A stretch of DNA of 64,000 nucleotides, taken from assembly GCF_007859275.1 (NCBI RefSeq), contig NZ_VOHC01000029.1, forward strand, positions 1 through 64,000, written 5' to 3'. The DNA is from Planomicrobium sp. CPCC 101079. Its GTDB lineage: Bacteria > Bacillota > Bacilli > Bacillales_A > Planococcaceae. Shown piece after piece: positions 1 through 9,069 of the stretch (within the stretch, counting starts at the first letter, position 1; each line of letters starts with the position of its first letter). The notes below the pieces were generated by a model. It was given only the letters and a program-made list of their open reading frames with translations. It had not been told where the DNA came from and searched no databases. Made by a program: the position numbers and the translations under genes.

Positions 1-165
1 TGAAGCGGCTAAGGCCGTGCCCGCGGAAAGCGAGCGCCGGAACGGAAAGCCCGCTGCCTACGCTTCCCTCATTCCCCTCTTCTGTAAAAGAAAAAGGCTT
101 GACTACTGATAAGAAAGCGTCCGCCTGGAGCGCAATGTGAAAAGAGCAACAAGAGTTTCTCGACA
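1..165. repeat. Remnants of a dispersed GC-rich Bacillales intergenic repeat
   Basis: The first 165 bases hold no convincing gene. They contain GC-rich blocks such as GCGGAAAGCGAGCGCC (about 25-40) and AAAGCGTCCGCCTGGAGCG (about 114-132). These resemble, from memory, the short dispersed intergenic repeats seen many times in Bacillus and Planococcus genomes. The two blocks look like broken copies of one unit. No function is visible. Confidence 0.4.
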
Positions 166-171
166 GCCTGG

Positions 172-201
172 AAAGGGCGGCACAATTCTGTGCCACCCTT
201 T
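172..201. terminator. Hairpin terminator after the LacI-family gene
   Basis: Arms AAAGGGcGGCACA and TGTGCCaCCCTTT enclose a four-base loop, with one mismatch. On the plus strand the stem is followed by TTTTATATT. It lies about 90 bases past the stop of the minus-strand regulator, and could also end a plus-strand transcript entering from outside the window. Confidence 0.6.
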
Positions 202-289
202 TATATTCTAATGAGTTCAGCTTTCGGTCAGAATGGCCCGAAAGCTTTGTTTAAAAGATTTCTTGGAGAATAGAGGCTTGGCGGTAAGA

Positions 290-1273
290 CTACTGTTCCT
301 GCCAGCGGGCACAGGAAGACCGTTCGGAGATGGTAGGGCTCAGTGTCCGGACAAGTGGAACAGAATCGGGATCGCTCAGATTACTGAGCAAAGTATTGAC
401 CATATGATGAGCTATTTCTTCAACCGGCACCCCGAAGCTGGTAAGCGGGATTTCCATGTTTGCCATTTGCGGGATGTTATCATAGCCAATAACGGAAATA
501 TCTTTAGGTATGACATAATTTTCTTGTCTGAGCGCGCGGACGATTCCTCCGCTAATATCATAGCTGGAGCCGATGATGGCAGTCGGTTTATAGTTGGAAG
601 CCAACAGGCGAGTTGTAGCTATATAGCCGTCATACCAAGTCAGGCCGGCCGTATCAATCAGATTTCCGTTTATGGGCAAGCCGAATTTTTTCATTGCTTT
701 TTGGAAGCCATAGTATTTTTCGAGCTGGCGTTCGTCCACGGGTGAGAAATCACCGATAAAAGCAATCTTTTTGTGGCCCAATTTGTACAGGTATTCTACA
801 GCTCTATGCATTGCGCCTTGGTAATTCACATCAATTACAGGAAATGCTTTATCCTTGCCGACGCCATACGTGACTGTCGGAAGAGGAGAGGTTTCTGGCA
901 TTTCATTATGCTGCTCATTGAAAATGATGAGGCCATCCACTTGAAAGCGCTTAAACATTTCAATTGAAGACTGGATCGAATTGACTGAAAGGAGCATGGA
1001 ATAACCATTTTTAGATATTTCTTCGTTAATTTTGGTGACTAGAATAGAGGGGGCCATCCGTTCCAAAGTTGGCCAGATCAGCCCGATCACTTTGGATTCT
1101 TTTGAGACGAGCCGCTGTGCTGCATAATTGGGTTCATACCCCATTTCTTTGGCCAGCGTTATAATTCGTGCCTTTGTTTCGGGTTTGACCAAAGGGCTGT
1201 CATTGAGAGCTTTGGATACCGTTGAATAGCTGACACCAGTAAGCTGAGCTAGATCCTTTATTGTTATTTTCAT
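290..1273 (-). CDS. LacI/GalR-family transcriptional regulator
   Basis: A 327-residue protein of normal LacI-family length. Residues about 4-23 form the N-terminal helix-turn-helix (IKDLAQLTGVSYSTVSKALN). They are followed by a hinge and a periplasmic-binding-protein-like effector domain (about 60-320). The ATG at 1273 follows a GGGGATG ribosome site. The gene is divergent from the TRAP/GH31/uxaC operon. Two near-identical palindromes centred on AACGTT lie in the intergenic region, one near its own start and one at the expected start of transcription of the divergent operon. It probably represses both, with a uronate or acid sugar as inducer; the ligand is inferred from context. Confidence 0.92.
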   Translation of the reverse strand: MKITIKDLAQLTGVSYSTVSKALNDSPLVKPETKARIITLAKEMGYEPNYAAQRLVSKESKVIGLIWPTLERMAPSILVTKINEEISKNGYSMLLSVNSIQSSIEMFKRFQVDGLIIFNEQHNEMPETSPLPTVTYGVGKDKAFPVIDVNYQGAMHRAVEYLYKLGHKKIAFIGDFSPVDERQLEKYYGFQKAMKKFGLPINGNLIDTAGLTWYDGYIATTRLLASNYKPTAIIGSSYDISGGIVRALRQENYVIPKDISVIGYDNIPQMANMEIPLTSFGVPVEEIAHHMVNTLLSNLSDPDSVPLVRTLSPTISERSSCARWQEQ

Positions 1274-1325
1274 AATTCATCCCCACTAATGATTGATAGC
1301 TTACAGTCTAGTATAAATTGGAATA

Positions 1326-1343
1326 ATTAACAACGTTATTATT
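1326..1343. promoter_or_regulatory. LacI-type operator near the regulator gene
   Basis: ATTAACAACGTTATTATT differs at two positions from the perfect palindrome at 1501-1518 and lies about 55 bases upstream of the regulator start. This suggests autoregulation. Confidence 0.6.
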
Positions 1344-1463
1344 TTTAAAGAAAAAATCAAAGCAAATATCTCTATAAAGCTACTTAAATAACAATATTTT
1401 AACCATTTTAATATAATTTTAAACGAATAATGAATGTGAAATATAAATTTTCTAATAAATGTG

Positions 1464-1492
1464 TTGATATAAGAGCGGTTTTCATATAAGAT
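1464..1492 (+). promoter_or_regulatory. SigA-type promoter of the TRAP-GH31-uxaC operon
   Basis: TTGATA (1464-1469) and TAAGAT (1487-1492) are separated by 17 bases, close to the vegetative consensus. The predicted start of transcription falls just at the 1501-1518 operator. Confidence 0.65.
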
Positions 1493-1500
1493 AAAAAAAC

Positions 1501-1518
1501 AATAACAACGTTGTTATT
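1501..1518. promoter_or_regulatory. Perfect 18-bp LacI-type operator
   Basis: AATAACAACGTTGTTATT is a perfect palindrome with the central CG typical of LacI/GalR sites. It covers the predicted transcription start of the dctPQM operon and would block initiation when bound. Confidence 0.75.
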
Positions 1519-1566
1519 GCGAGTAAGGAAACTATGTGTGAGCCAAGATGCAGTAATTTAAATGAA

Positions 1567-1581
1567 ATGTAAGCGCTTGCC
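1567..1581. promoter_or_regulatory. Candidate cre site for CcpA
   Basis: ATGTAAGCGCTTGCC fits the catabolite-responsive element pattern WTGNAANCGNWNNC at its core. It lies in the leader of the TRAP operon, where CcpA binding would act as a roadblock. Carbon catabolite control is inferred. Confidence 0.5.
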
Positions 1582-1716
1582 TTTTGATGTTTGAATCTTT
1601 GAATAAAGAGGAGCAGAAGATTCGGCATTCAGAAATCAGTAGCGCAAAGAAATGTGTAAGCCCTTTCTTTATCTGGTGAGAAAAGAATAAAAGCAATTAT
1701 TTTAGGAGGAATTTTG

Positions 1717-2730
1717 ATGAAGTTTAAAAAACTGTTTTCTGTAGCAACTGCCGGTTTATTGTCTGTATCTCTTTTAAGTGCATGTGGCAGTGGGAGCAAT
1801 GCAAGCGGCGATTCTGAAGCAAAGTCAGTTTCTATGCGACTTGCGCATAACCAGTCGGAAGAGCATCCTATTCATACTTCCTTAACTGAGTTTTCGAAAA
1901 TAGCAGGTGAAGGAGCGGTGGAAGTCGAGATCTTCCCGAATGGCCAGTTGGGTGCCGAAAGGGATGTTATTGAACTTGTGCAATCTGGAACTTTGGATAT
2001 GGCGAAAGTAAGTGCAAGCGCATTGGAAGCTTTCAATGAAAACTATTCTATTTTTTCACTTCCATACGTGTTCCAAAGCAAAGAACACTATCATAATGTG
2101 ATGGACAACAGTGAATCGGTACAGGAAATTTTCCAGAGTACAAAAGACGATGGCTTTGTTGCAATCGGCTGGTATGACGGAGGGCAACGCAGCATTTACA
2201 CGGCTGATAAAAAAGTTGAATCTCCAGCAGATCTGAATGGCATGAAAATCCGGGTTCAAGAAAGTCCGACTTCTATCGCTATGATTGAAGCGATGGGCGG
2301 TTCTCCAACACCTATGGCGTTTGGAGAAGTCTACACTTCTCTGCAGCAAGGCGTGATCGACGGTGCGGAGAGCAACGAGACGGCTTTGACTAGCAACAAG
2401 CACGGAGAAGTTTCAAAAGCATATTCTTACACGGAACATCAATATGTACCGGATGTTTTGATCGTCAGTGCAGACAAATGGGATGGACTTTCTGAAGAAC
2501 AGCAACAGGCAATCACTGACGCTGCTGAACAATCCTCTGAAAGCCATAAAGAAGTATGGGCCAATGCAATCGAAGAAGCAATTACAGCTGCTGAAGAAAT
2601 GGGCGTAACTTTCTACACAATCGATAAAGCTCCATTCATCGATGCATCAGCTCCGCTTCATGAAGAATATCAAGCCAAAAATGAAGCGAACAAGAAATAT
2701 TTCGAAGATTTTCAGAGCTACGCTAACTAA
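1717..2730 (+). CDS. dctP: TRAP transporter substrate-binding lipoprotein (DctP type)
   Basis: A 337-residue extracytoplasmic receptor that captures a carboxylate sugar and hands it to the DctQM permease. The signal peptide ends in a lipobox (LLSAC, Cys23), so it is a membrane-anchored lipoprotein. The usual TRAP-receptor arginine that pairs with the ligand carboxylate is Arg179 in KIRVQESP. The ATG at 1717 is seven bases past TTTAGGAGG; the in-frame TTG just before it is too close. It is the first gene of the operon with GH31 and uxaC, so a uronate or uronate-containing oligosaccharide is the likely ligand. A strong hairpin follows the stop codon. Confidence 0.93.
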   Translation: MKFKKLFSVATAGLLSVSLLSACGSGSNASGDSEAKSVSMRLAHNQSEEHPIHTSLTEFSKIAGEGAVEVEIFPNGQLGAERDVIELVQSGTLDMAKVSASALEAFNENYSIFSLPYVFQSKEHYHNVMDNSESVQEIFQSTKDDGFVAIGWYDGGQRSIYTADKKVESPADLNGMKIRVQESPTSIAMIEAMGGSPTPMAFGEVYTSLQQGVIDGAESNETALTSNKHGEVSKAYSYTEHQYVPDVLIVSADKWDGLSEEQQQAITDAAEQSSESHKEVWANAIEEAITAAEEMGVTFYTIDKAPFIDASAPLHEEYQAKNEANKKYFEDFQSYAN

Positions 2731-2740
2731 AAGGACAGAT

Positions 2741-2788
2741 GGCGGCTTCATCCATCAGCGTTTATTTTTTGCTGATGGGGGAGCCGCC
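2741..2788 (+). other. Intercistronic hairpin between dctP and dctQ
   Basis: GGCGGCT...CCATCAGC (2741-2759) pairs with GCTGATGG...AGCCGCC (2771-2788), giving 8 + 7 base pairs around a small internal loop. There is no U-tract after the 3' arm. It starts 10 bases past the dctP stop. Its place suggests 3'-end protection or partial termination, giving more receptor than permease. Confidence 0.7.
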
Positions 2789-2819
2789 CAAGTTCTTTAA
2801 AGAAGGGAGAATAACTTTA

Positions 2820-3335
2820 GTGAGGAAAATAGTGGATAGAATTACAGCGACATTAACGTGTTCCTTGCTGGTAGTCATGGTCTTGGTCGCTTGTTGGCAG
2901 GTTTTCACGAGATTTTTATTGAACACACCCAGCACAGTTTCTGAGGAATTTCTAAGATATTCCCTTATTTGGCTTACCATGTTGGGGGCAGCTTATACAT
3001 ATGGAAAGAGAAAACACATCGCAATTGTATTTGTGGTACGGAAGTTCCCGAAAAAAGTTTCTGTTATCGTCGATCTCATTGTTGAGATCATTGTATTGAT
3101 GTTTATACTTGTGATTTTGCTGTTTGGAGGATACAAGGCTTTTGAAAATGCTCAAGGACAGGTTTCTTCAGCGTTAGGCCTGCCGATTGAGTATTTGTAT
3201 ATGAGTCTAATTGTGGCTGGCATTCTGTTTTTGTTTTATGCCTTGATCCATATTGTTGAACATATAAATAGATATCGAAACAAGTCTTTAGACGAAGATA
3301 TCTATAAATCCGAGGAAATTATTGACGAGAGGTAG
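2820..3335 (+). CDS. dctQ: TRAP transporter small membrane subunit (DctQ)
   Basis: A 171-residue protein with four hydrophobic helices, the usual DctQ form, which joins the receptor to the large DctM subunit. A longer reading frame opens at 2739, but its first part would be translated through the 2741-2788 hairpin. The GTG at 2820, preceded by AAGGGAG, gives the normal N-terminus (VRKIVDRITATL). The stop overlaps the region just before dctM. Confidence 0.85.
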   Translation: MRKIVDRITATLTCSLLVVMVLVACWQVFTRFLLNTPSTVSEEFLRYSLIWLTMLGAAYTYGKRKHIAIVFVVRKFPKKVSVIVDLIVEIIVLMFILVILLFGGYKAFENAQGQVSSALGLPIEYLYMSLIVAGILFLFYALIHIVEHINRYRNKSLDEDIYKSEEIIDER

Positions 3336-3343
3336 TGAGTTCT

Positions 3344-4639
3344 ATGGCCTTGGAGGCTGGGATTATATTAACAGTGGTATTTGCAATACTGCTAATTATA
3401 AGTGTTCCTATTTCGATTAGTATTGTAATCGCTTCATTGGTGACAATTCTGACTATATTGCCAATGGATATGGCAATATTCACAGCTAGCCAAAAGATTG
3501 TCACTGGGCTTGACAGTTTCACATTACTGGCCGTTCCATTTTTTATTCTTGCCGGTATTCTTATGAACAACGGCGGTGTGGCTGTGCGTCTGATTAACTT
3601 TGCAAAGGTGCTGGTTGGACGGGCGCCGGGAGCTTTAGCTCATACCAACATACTCGGGAACACGCTTTTTGGTTCTCTCTCCGGCTCATCAGTTGCGGCA
3701 GCTGCAGCGATTGGCGGCGTAATGGGGCCGCTGCAAAAAAAGGAAGGATATGACCCGAAATATTCAGCAGCGGTCAATATTGCTTCTGCTCCAATCGGGC
3801 TGATCATCCCCCCGAGCGGAACATTGATCATCTACTCGCTAGTCAGCGGGGGAACTTCAGTGGCAGCTTTGTTTGTAGCCGGTTATCTTCCGGGGCTGCT
3901 ATGGGCATTTGCTTGTATGGTTACTGCTTTCATCATTGCGAAGCGAAAAAGCTATCCTGTATCAGAACGAGTCAGTTTGAAAGTGGCATTTAAAACGTTT
4001 GTAGATGCAATTCCAAGCTTGCTATTGATCGTTATCGTCATCGGCGGAATTCTATCCGGAATTTTCACGGCGACGGAAGCCTCAGCAGTAGCCGTTGCCT
4101 ACACATTTTTTCTGTCCATGATGTACAAAGCAGTGAAATTGAAGGACTTGCCGGGAATTATCATGGAGGCAGTTGAAGTGACTTCGGTCATCATGCTTCT
4201 TGTGGCTGCCTCATCCATTATGTCATGGGTCATGGCGTTTACAGGAATTCCATCTGCCCTTAGTGACCTTATCATTGGAATATCCGACAATCCGATTGTT
4301 CTTCTTTTAATCCTGAATCTTTTCCTGCTGGTTATTGGAACGTTCATGGATATCACGCCTGCAGTGTTGATTTTCACTCCTATTTTCTTGCCGATTGTTG
4401 CCGGTTTCGGTATGGACCCTATTCATTTCGGCATTATGATGGTCATGAATTTAAGTATCGGAAACATTACTCCACCAGTAGGTAGTGCATTGTTCGTGGG
4501 AGCAAGTATTGCAAAACTGGATCTAGAAGATGTGATCAAACCATTAATTCCGTTTTATGTAGCTATTTTAGTGGTTCTGTTCCTAGTATCCTATATCCCT
4601 TGGATCAGTATGGTTCTTCCTAATCTGCTCGGATATTGA
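3344..4639 (+). CDS. dctM: TRAP transporter large permease (DctM)
   Basis: About 431 residues, highly hydrophobic, matching DctM of the ion-transporter superfamily. Typical stretches are seen: FFILAGILMNNGG, SGSSVAAAAAIGGVMGP, IIPPSGTLIIYS and GNITPPVGSALFVGA. It forms the sodium-driven channel of the TRAP system. A GTG at 3335 overlaps the dctQ stop. The ATG at 3344, 11 bases past GAGAGG, gives a more usual start (MALEAGIIL). Confidence 0.9.
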   Translation: MALEAGIILTVVFAILLIISVPISISIVIASLVTILTILPMDMAIFTASQKIVTGLDSFTLLAVPFFILAGILMNNGGVAVRLINFAKVLVGRAPGALAHTNILGNTLFGSLSGSSVAAAAAIGGVMGPLQKKEGYDPKYSAAVNIASAPIGLIIPPSGTLIIYSLVSGGTSVAALFVAGYLPGLLWAFACMVTAFIIAKRKSYPVSERVSLKVAFKTFVDAIPSLLLIVIVIGGILSGIFTATEASAVAVAYTFFLSMMYKAVKLKDLPGIIMEAVEVTSVIMLLVAASSIMSWVMAFTGIPSALSDLIIGISDNPIVLLLILNLFLLVIGTFMDITPAVLIFTPIFLPIVAGFGMDPIHFGIMMVMNLSIGNITPPVGSALFVGASIAKLDLEDVIKPLIPFYVAILVVLFLVSYIPWISMVLPNLLGY

Positions 4640-4706
4640 TAGTCAGGTCAAAGTTGTTTTGCGGCAAAGAAATACAGTCTATGAAGAAAGATCAGGTGAA
4701 TAATTT

Positions 4707-7106
4707 ATGTCATTAAAAGATAGCTATTTATTTACGTTGCAAAAAGAAGAGAATAATACATTAACTTTTCAATATGAGAATTCTTCATCCACTGCCAGAG
4801 TGTTTGTTTTAGAAAAAGATGTAATTCGTGTGCTTTTTACAAAAGGGGAGAACCTGAAAATCGATAAAACCTGGTTCGTGGCTCCTGGTATGGATGATGT
4901 ACCGCTTAAAGGAAGAGACCGCCTGGATTTAACGCCTTTTTCACTTCCTTCTTATGAAACAAGTATTGAAGGAGACAAGTTTATCGTTGAGACGGATATG
5001 CTTAAACTTTCAATTAACTTGGACGGCTTTAAAATCACTTGGTATGCAAAAGGCCAGGAAGGTCTTACTCAAATAGCAGCCGACCGAAATACCCAAGCCT
5101 ATAATTTGGACGGCTCTCTAGGAGAGGGGATATACCATTACCTTGAACGCAGCCAAGATGAGCAGTATTTCGGATTGGGAGAAAAAAGCGGGGATATGGA
5201 CCGCTATGGCAAACGGTACCGGATGTTGAGTCTGGATCCAATGGGATACGATGCGCAATATACGGATCCCTTGTATAAAAATATTCCTTTTTACATCACC
5301 AGAAACAAACAAACTGCCGTATCTTTCGGGGTTTTTTACGACAATATGGCTCAAAGTGCGTTTGACATGGGGAACGAAATGGATAATTATCATGGCCATT
5401 ACCGCTACTATCAATCGTTCGGAGAAGATTTGGACTACTACATTATCCTTGGGCCGGAATTGAAAGACGTCGTCAAAAAATATTCTTGGCTTACAGGAAA
5501 AACAATCTTTTCACCGAAATGGAGCCTTGGTTATTCCGGTTCCACAATGACTTATACGGATGCCCCGGACGCCCAGGAACAACTGAACAAGTTTATCGAG
5601 GAATCTGAAAGACACGATATTATATGCGATTCTTTCCAATTGTCTTCGGGCTATACATCGATTGGTGACAAACGCTATGTTTTCAATTGGAACAGGGATA
5701 AGTTTCCAGACCCAAAAAGCTTCATCGATACATATCATCAAAAAGGGGTCAAACTTTGCGCAAATATTAAACCCGCGCTGCTGAAAGATCATCCATCATT
5801 CGAAGAAATGAAAAAACGAAAGATGTTCATTATGGACGGTTCCGAAGAAAATGAAGTGGTGCAGTTCTGGGATGAAGTCGGATCTTATGTCGATTTCACC
5901 AACGAAGAGTCGGTCCAGTGGTGGAAAGACAATGTAACAAAGCAACTTCTTGAATACGGAATCGATTCCACTTGGAATGACAATAATGAATTTGAAATTT
6001 GGTCGAAAGACGCTTCTTGCAATGGATTTGGCGAGAAAATCAGCTTTGAGGATGTTCGGGCTTTGCAGCCGCTTCTTATGATGAAAGCATCTTTCGAAGC
6101 GCAAAAAGAGTTTGCGCCTAATCTGCGGCCTTACCTAATCTCAAGATCAGGCAGTCCGGGGATGCAGCGGTATGTGCAGACTTGGTCCGGTGATAACTAT
6201 ACAAATTGGAAGTCACTCAAATACAACATTAAGATGGGCCTTGGATTAAGCATGTCCGGCATCTATAACACGGGACATGATGTGGGCGGGTTCTCCGGTC
6301 CGGCTCCTGAACCTGAATTGTTAGTGCGATGGGTGCAAAACGGCATTTTCCACCCTCGTTTTACCATCCATTCCTGGAATGAAGACCAGACCGTCAACGT
6401 TCCGTGGATGTATGAAGAAACAACTGGGCATATTCGCGAATTGGTCAAATTCCGCCACAAGATCCTGCCTTACTTATATACAGCGCTTTACAATGCGCAC
6501 AAAAATTATGAGCCGATCATCCGTCCTACATTCTACGATTTTGGCCATGATCCAAAGACGTTTGAAGAAAACGACGATTTCATGCTTGGCGAATCGATGC
6601 TTGTTGCTTCTGTAGTCGAAAAGGGAAGCGTGGAAAGATCTGTCTACCTCCCTTTGCATGAAGCAGGTTGGTACAACTTCCATAATTCCGAATGGCATGA
6701 AGGCGGCCAGATAATAACTGTTCCGGCTCCTTTGGAACTGGCACCGCTTCTTATAAAAGCTGGCAGCATTATTCCGGTAAACAATTTTGCCGCTACGTTT
6801 GCAACCAAAGAGCAAGAAGAAAGAGGCTTTATGCTCTTCCCGCATAAAGAAGAAGGAAAAGCGGCATACCACCTGTATGAAGATGATGGAGTTTCGCAAA
6901 ATTATGAAACAAATCACAAAGTTGTTTCTATAGAGATGGAATCCACTTCAGAAGTTGTGGAAATCACACTTAACATACAAGGCAATTATGAACTGCCTTA
7001 CGATAAGATTCGTTTTGACTTGAAAGGAAATGACAAGCGCAAACTTGTTGTAAATGGACAAGAGGTGAAGGAGACAGCAGAGGGCTATGTAGTTTCGCTG
7101 TCCTAA
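4707..7106 (+). CDS. Glycoside hydrolase family 31 protein (alpha-glycosidase)
   Basis: A 799-residue GH31 enzyme. The N-terminal beta-sandwich (about 1-240) is followed by the catalytic barrel and C-terminal beta domains. The nucleophile motif STWNDNNEFE places the catalytic Asp at 425, and the acid/base is Asp496 in WSGDN. There is no signal peptide, so it acts in the cytoplasm on an imported glycoside. Known GH31 activities include alpha-glucosidase, alpha-xylosidase, alpha-galactosidase and sulfoquinovosidase; the substrate cannot be set from sequence alone. Its place between an acid-sugar TRAP transporter and uxaC suggests an alpha-linked acidic disaccharide. Confidence 0.9.
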   Translation: MSLKDSYLFTLQKEENNTLTFQYENSSSTARVFVLEKDVIRVLFTKGENLKIDKTWFVAPGMDDVPLKGRDRLDLTPFSLPSYETSIEGDKFIVETDMLKLSINLDGFKITWYAKGQEGLTQIAADRNTQAYNLDGSLGEGIYHYLERSQDEQYFGLGEKSGDMDRYGKRYRMLSLDPMGYDAQYTDPLYKNIPFYITRNKQTAVSFGVFYDNMAQSAFDMGNEMDNYHGHYRYYQSFGEDLDYYIILGPELKDVVKKYSWLTGKTIFSPKWSLGYSGSTMTYTDAPDAQEQLNKFIEESERHDIICDSFQLSSGYTSIGDKRYVFNWNRDKFPDPKSFIDTYHQKGVKLCANIKPALLKDHPSFEEMKKRKMFIMDGSEENEVVQFWDEVGSYVDFTNEESVQWWKDNVTKQLLEYGIDSTWNDNNEFEIWSKDASCNGFGEKISFEDVRALQPLLMMKASFEAQKEFAPNLRPYLISRSGSPGMQRYVQTWSGDNYTNWKSLKYNIKMGLGLSMSGIYNTGHDVGGFSGPAPEPELLVRWVQNGIFHPRFTIHSWNEDQTVNVPWMYEETTGHIRELVKFRHKILPYLYTALYNAHKNYEPIIRPTFYDFGHDPKTFEENDDFMLGESMLVASVVEKGSVERSVYLPLHEAGWYNFHNSEWHEGGQIITVPAPLELAPLLIKAGSIIPVNNFAATFATKEQEERGFMLFPHKEEGKAAYHLYEDDGVSQNYETNHKVVSIEMESTSEVVEITLNIQGNYELPYDKIRFDLKGNDKRKLVVNGQEVKETAEGYVVSLS

Positions 7107-7202
7107 CAGATTCTTCTAAACTCGGCAATCTCTACTTGCTGGACCTTTCTATTTCAACAGCCTAAAAACAGATCAAACCAAGCCAGTTCTGCGGAGGTAT
7201 CC

Positions 7203-8609
7203 ATGAATTTTATAACTGAAGATTTTTTGTTAAACACGGAAAGTGCGAAGATTTTATATCATCAATATGCCAAAGATATGCCTATCTATGATTTCCACTG
7301 TCATTTGAGTCCGAAGGAAATTGCTGAGAATCATCGGTTCAAGAGCATAACGGATATCTGGCTGTCCGGAGACCATTACAAATGGAGAGCAATGAGAGCT
7401 TTGGGAATTGAAGAGCGGTTCATTACAGGAGATGCGGAAGATAAAGAAAAGTTCCGCGCTTGGATACAAACGGTTCCCTACACAATGGGAAATCCTTTAT
7501 ACCACTGGTCGCACTTAGAGGTGAAACGCTATTTCGGCTACGACAAAGTGATCAAGGAAGAAAATTGGGAGGAAATGTGGGAGCAATTCAACGAACGTGT
7601 TCACTCTGATTCCTTTTCAGCTCAAGGAATCATCAAAGACAGCAATGTAAAAGCGATTTTCACAACAGACGATCCTGCAGAAACGTTAAACTATCATGAA
7701 GCTATTGAAAAGAACGAAAATATTGAAGCTAAAGTGCTTCCTACTTTTCGTCCGGACAAGGGGCTTAATCTGCTAAACCCTAACTTTGTGGATTATATGG
7801 AAGAGCTGGGCAAGTCAGCAGATCAAGAAATCACCAGCTACGAAGAGTTCTTGAATGTTTTGAAGAAAAAGGTGGAATATTTTCACGAACATGGCTGCCG
7901 CGCATCAGATCATGGTTTTGACTATCTGCCTTACAGTGAAGCCACTTTTGATGAAGTAAAGGAAATTTTTGCGCAAGTTTTGAACGGAGGTATAGTTTCA
8001 AAGGCGGAAGAAGACAAGTACCGTACCTTCACCATGAAATTTTTAGGGGAATTATATGCCAAGCACGGCTGGGCGATGCAGCTCCATATAGGAGTGGTCC
8101 GCAACAATAACACAAAGATGTTTGAGCTGTTAGGTCCTGATGCCGGGTTTGATTCGATGAACGATTTTGAATTGGCTCGTCCGTTGAACAAGTTTTTGGA
8201 TAGCCTTGAACGCAGCAATGCGTTGCCCAAAACGATCATTTATACATTAAATCCGACCCAAAATGAGCTGATTGCCAGCACAATCGGCAATTTCCAGTCG
8301 AGTGAAATGAAAGGGAAGATTCAGTTCGGTTCAGGCTGGTGGTTCAATGATCAAAAAGAAGGAATGCTCCGGCAAATGAAAGAATTGGCCAATGCGGGAC
8401 TGTTAAGCCAATTTGTGGGCATGTTAACCGATTCGCGCAGTTTTCTTTCTTATACGAGGCATGACTACTTTAGAAGAATCCTTTGCCAATTGCTTGGGAC
8501 GTGGATTGAAGAAGGGGAATTACCGAAAGACTACGCGTTCATTGGCAAAATGGTCCAGGACATTTCCTATAACAATGCCAAAGCATATTTTGGTGTGGAG
8601 ATCGACTGA
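7203..8609 (+). CDS. uxaC: Glucuronate/galacturonate isomerase (UxaC)
   Basis: A 468-residue uronate isomerase that converts D-glucuronate to D-fructuronate and D-galacturonate to D-tagaturonate in the cytoplasm. The amidohydrolase-type motif DFHCHLSPKEIAENHRF is near residue 31, and the length fits UxaC (about 470). The start is ATG 7203 after GCGGAGGT. It closes the LacI-controlled operon. The next enzymes (uxaB/uxuB, uxuA/uxaA, kdgK) are not in this locus and must be encoded elsewhere; the aldolase at 16907 could serve the last step. Confidence 0.95.
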   Translation: MNFITEDFLLNTESAKILYHQYAKDMPIYDFHCHLSPKEIAENHRFKSITDIWLSGDHYKWRAMRALGIEERFITGDAEDKEKFRAWIQTVPYTMGNPLYHWSHLEVKRYFGYDKVIKEENWEEMWEQFNERVHSDSFSAQGIIKDSNVKAIFTTDDPAETLNYHEAIEKNENIEAKVLPTFRPDKGLNLLNPNFVDYMEELGKSADQEITSYEEFLNVLKKKVEYFHEHGCRASDHGFDYLPYSEATFDEVKEIFAQVLNGGIVSKAEEDKYRTFTMKFLGELYAKHGWAMQLHIGVVRNNNTKMFELLGPDAGFDSMNDFELARPLNKFLDSLERSNALPKTIIYTLNPTQNELIASTIGNFQSSEMKGKIQFGSGWWFNDQKEGMLRQMKELANAGLLSQFVGMLTDSRSFLSYTRHDYFRRILCQLLGTWIEEGELPKDYAFIGKMVQDISYNNAKAYFGVEID

Positions 8610-8698
8610 AATAGGTTTATCCTGCATTCAAAATTGTGACTAAGAAAATCGCGTAAACCGGGTTGGCCAGTTCCGGTAAAAGATAAAAGGGATGTTCC

Positions 8699-8808
8699 GT
8701 GTTTTCCAATTATGAAACAATTGCGGGTGTGTGGCTGTTATTACCGGCGACAGTGATGTCCTTTATTCGGAAATGTCGCCGCAGTTTGCAGCATTTATAG
8801 AAAAATAG
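8699..8808 (+). pseudogene. Possible remnant of a gene 3' end, family unknown
   Basis: Two short frames joined by a presumed two-base shift near 8728 read like the end of a protein: VFSNYETIAGV, then AVITGDSDVLYSEMSPQFAA before a stop at 8806-8808. A good terminator follows at once. No start or complete domain is present, and the family was not recognised. It may be the stump of a deleted member of the uronate operon; this is a weak call. Confidence 0.25.
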
Positions 8809-8811
8809 TAG

Positions 8812-8855
8812 TAGGCTGCCATACACCGAATCAGGGGTATGGCAGCCTATTTCCA
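8812..8855. terminator. Strong hairpin terminator
   Basis: TAGGCTGCCATAC (8812-8824) pairs perfectly over 13 bp with GTATGGCAGCCTA (8837-8849), followed by a short T-rich stretch. It ends the uxaC transcript. Confidence 0.75.
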
Positions 8856-9069
8856 TAAAATCAGGTTTTTATGATTCGCTTTAGGGCAAGAGGCACCAGC
8901 CTTCAATAATCTGCCTTGCCAATGTTTCGCTCTTGATCTCGGGCGACTGTAGACAAGCTGTCTGTTTGGTTTGGCGGTCCATTCGGGTAACAGGAATATT
9001 AAGATGGGATGTAGAATAAAGATTAGGGAAGAATTATGTTTATATTGATTGAAAAAAGGAGGGCCAGCT

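Noticed and set aside
233..745. 170-codon plus frame at the start of the window
   Set aside because: Antisense to the LacI-family gene, no ribosome site.
2739..2819. N-terminal extension of dctQ
   Set aside because: It would be translated through a strong hairpin and has no ribosome site; GTG 2820 gives the normal DctQ N-terminus.
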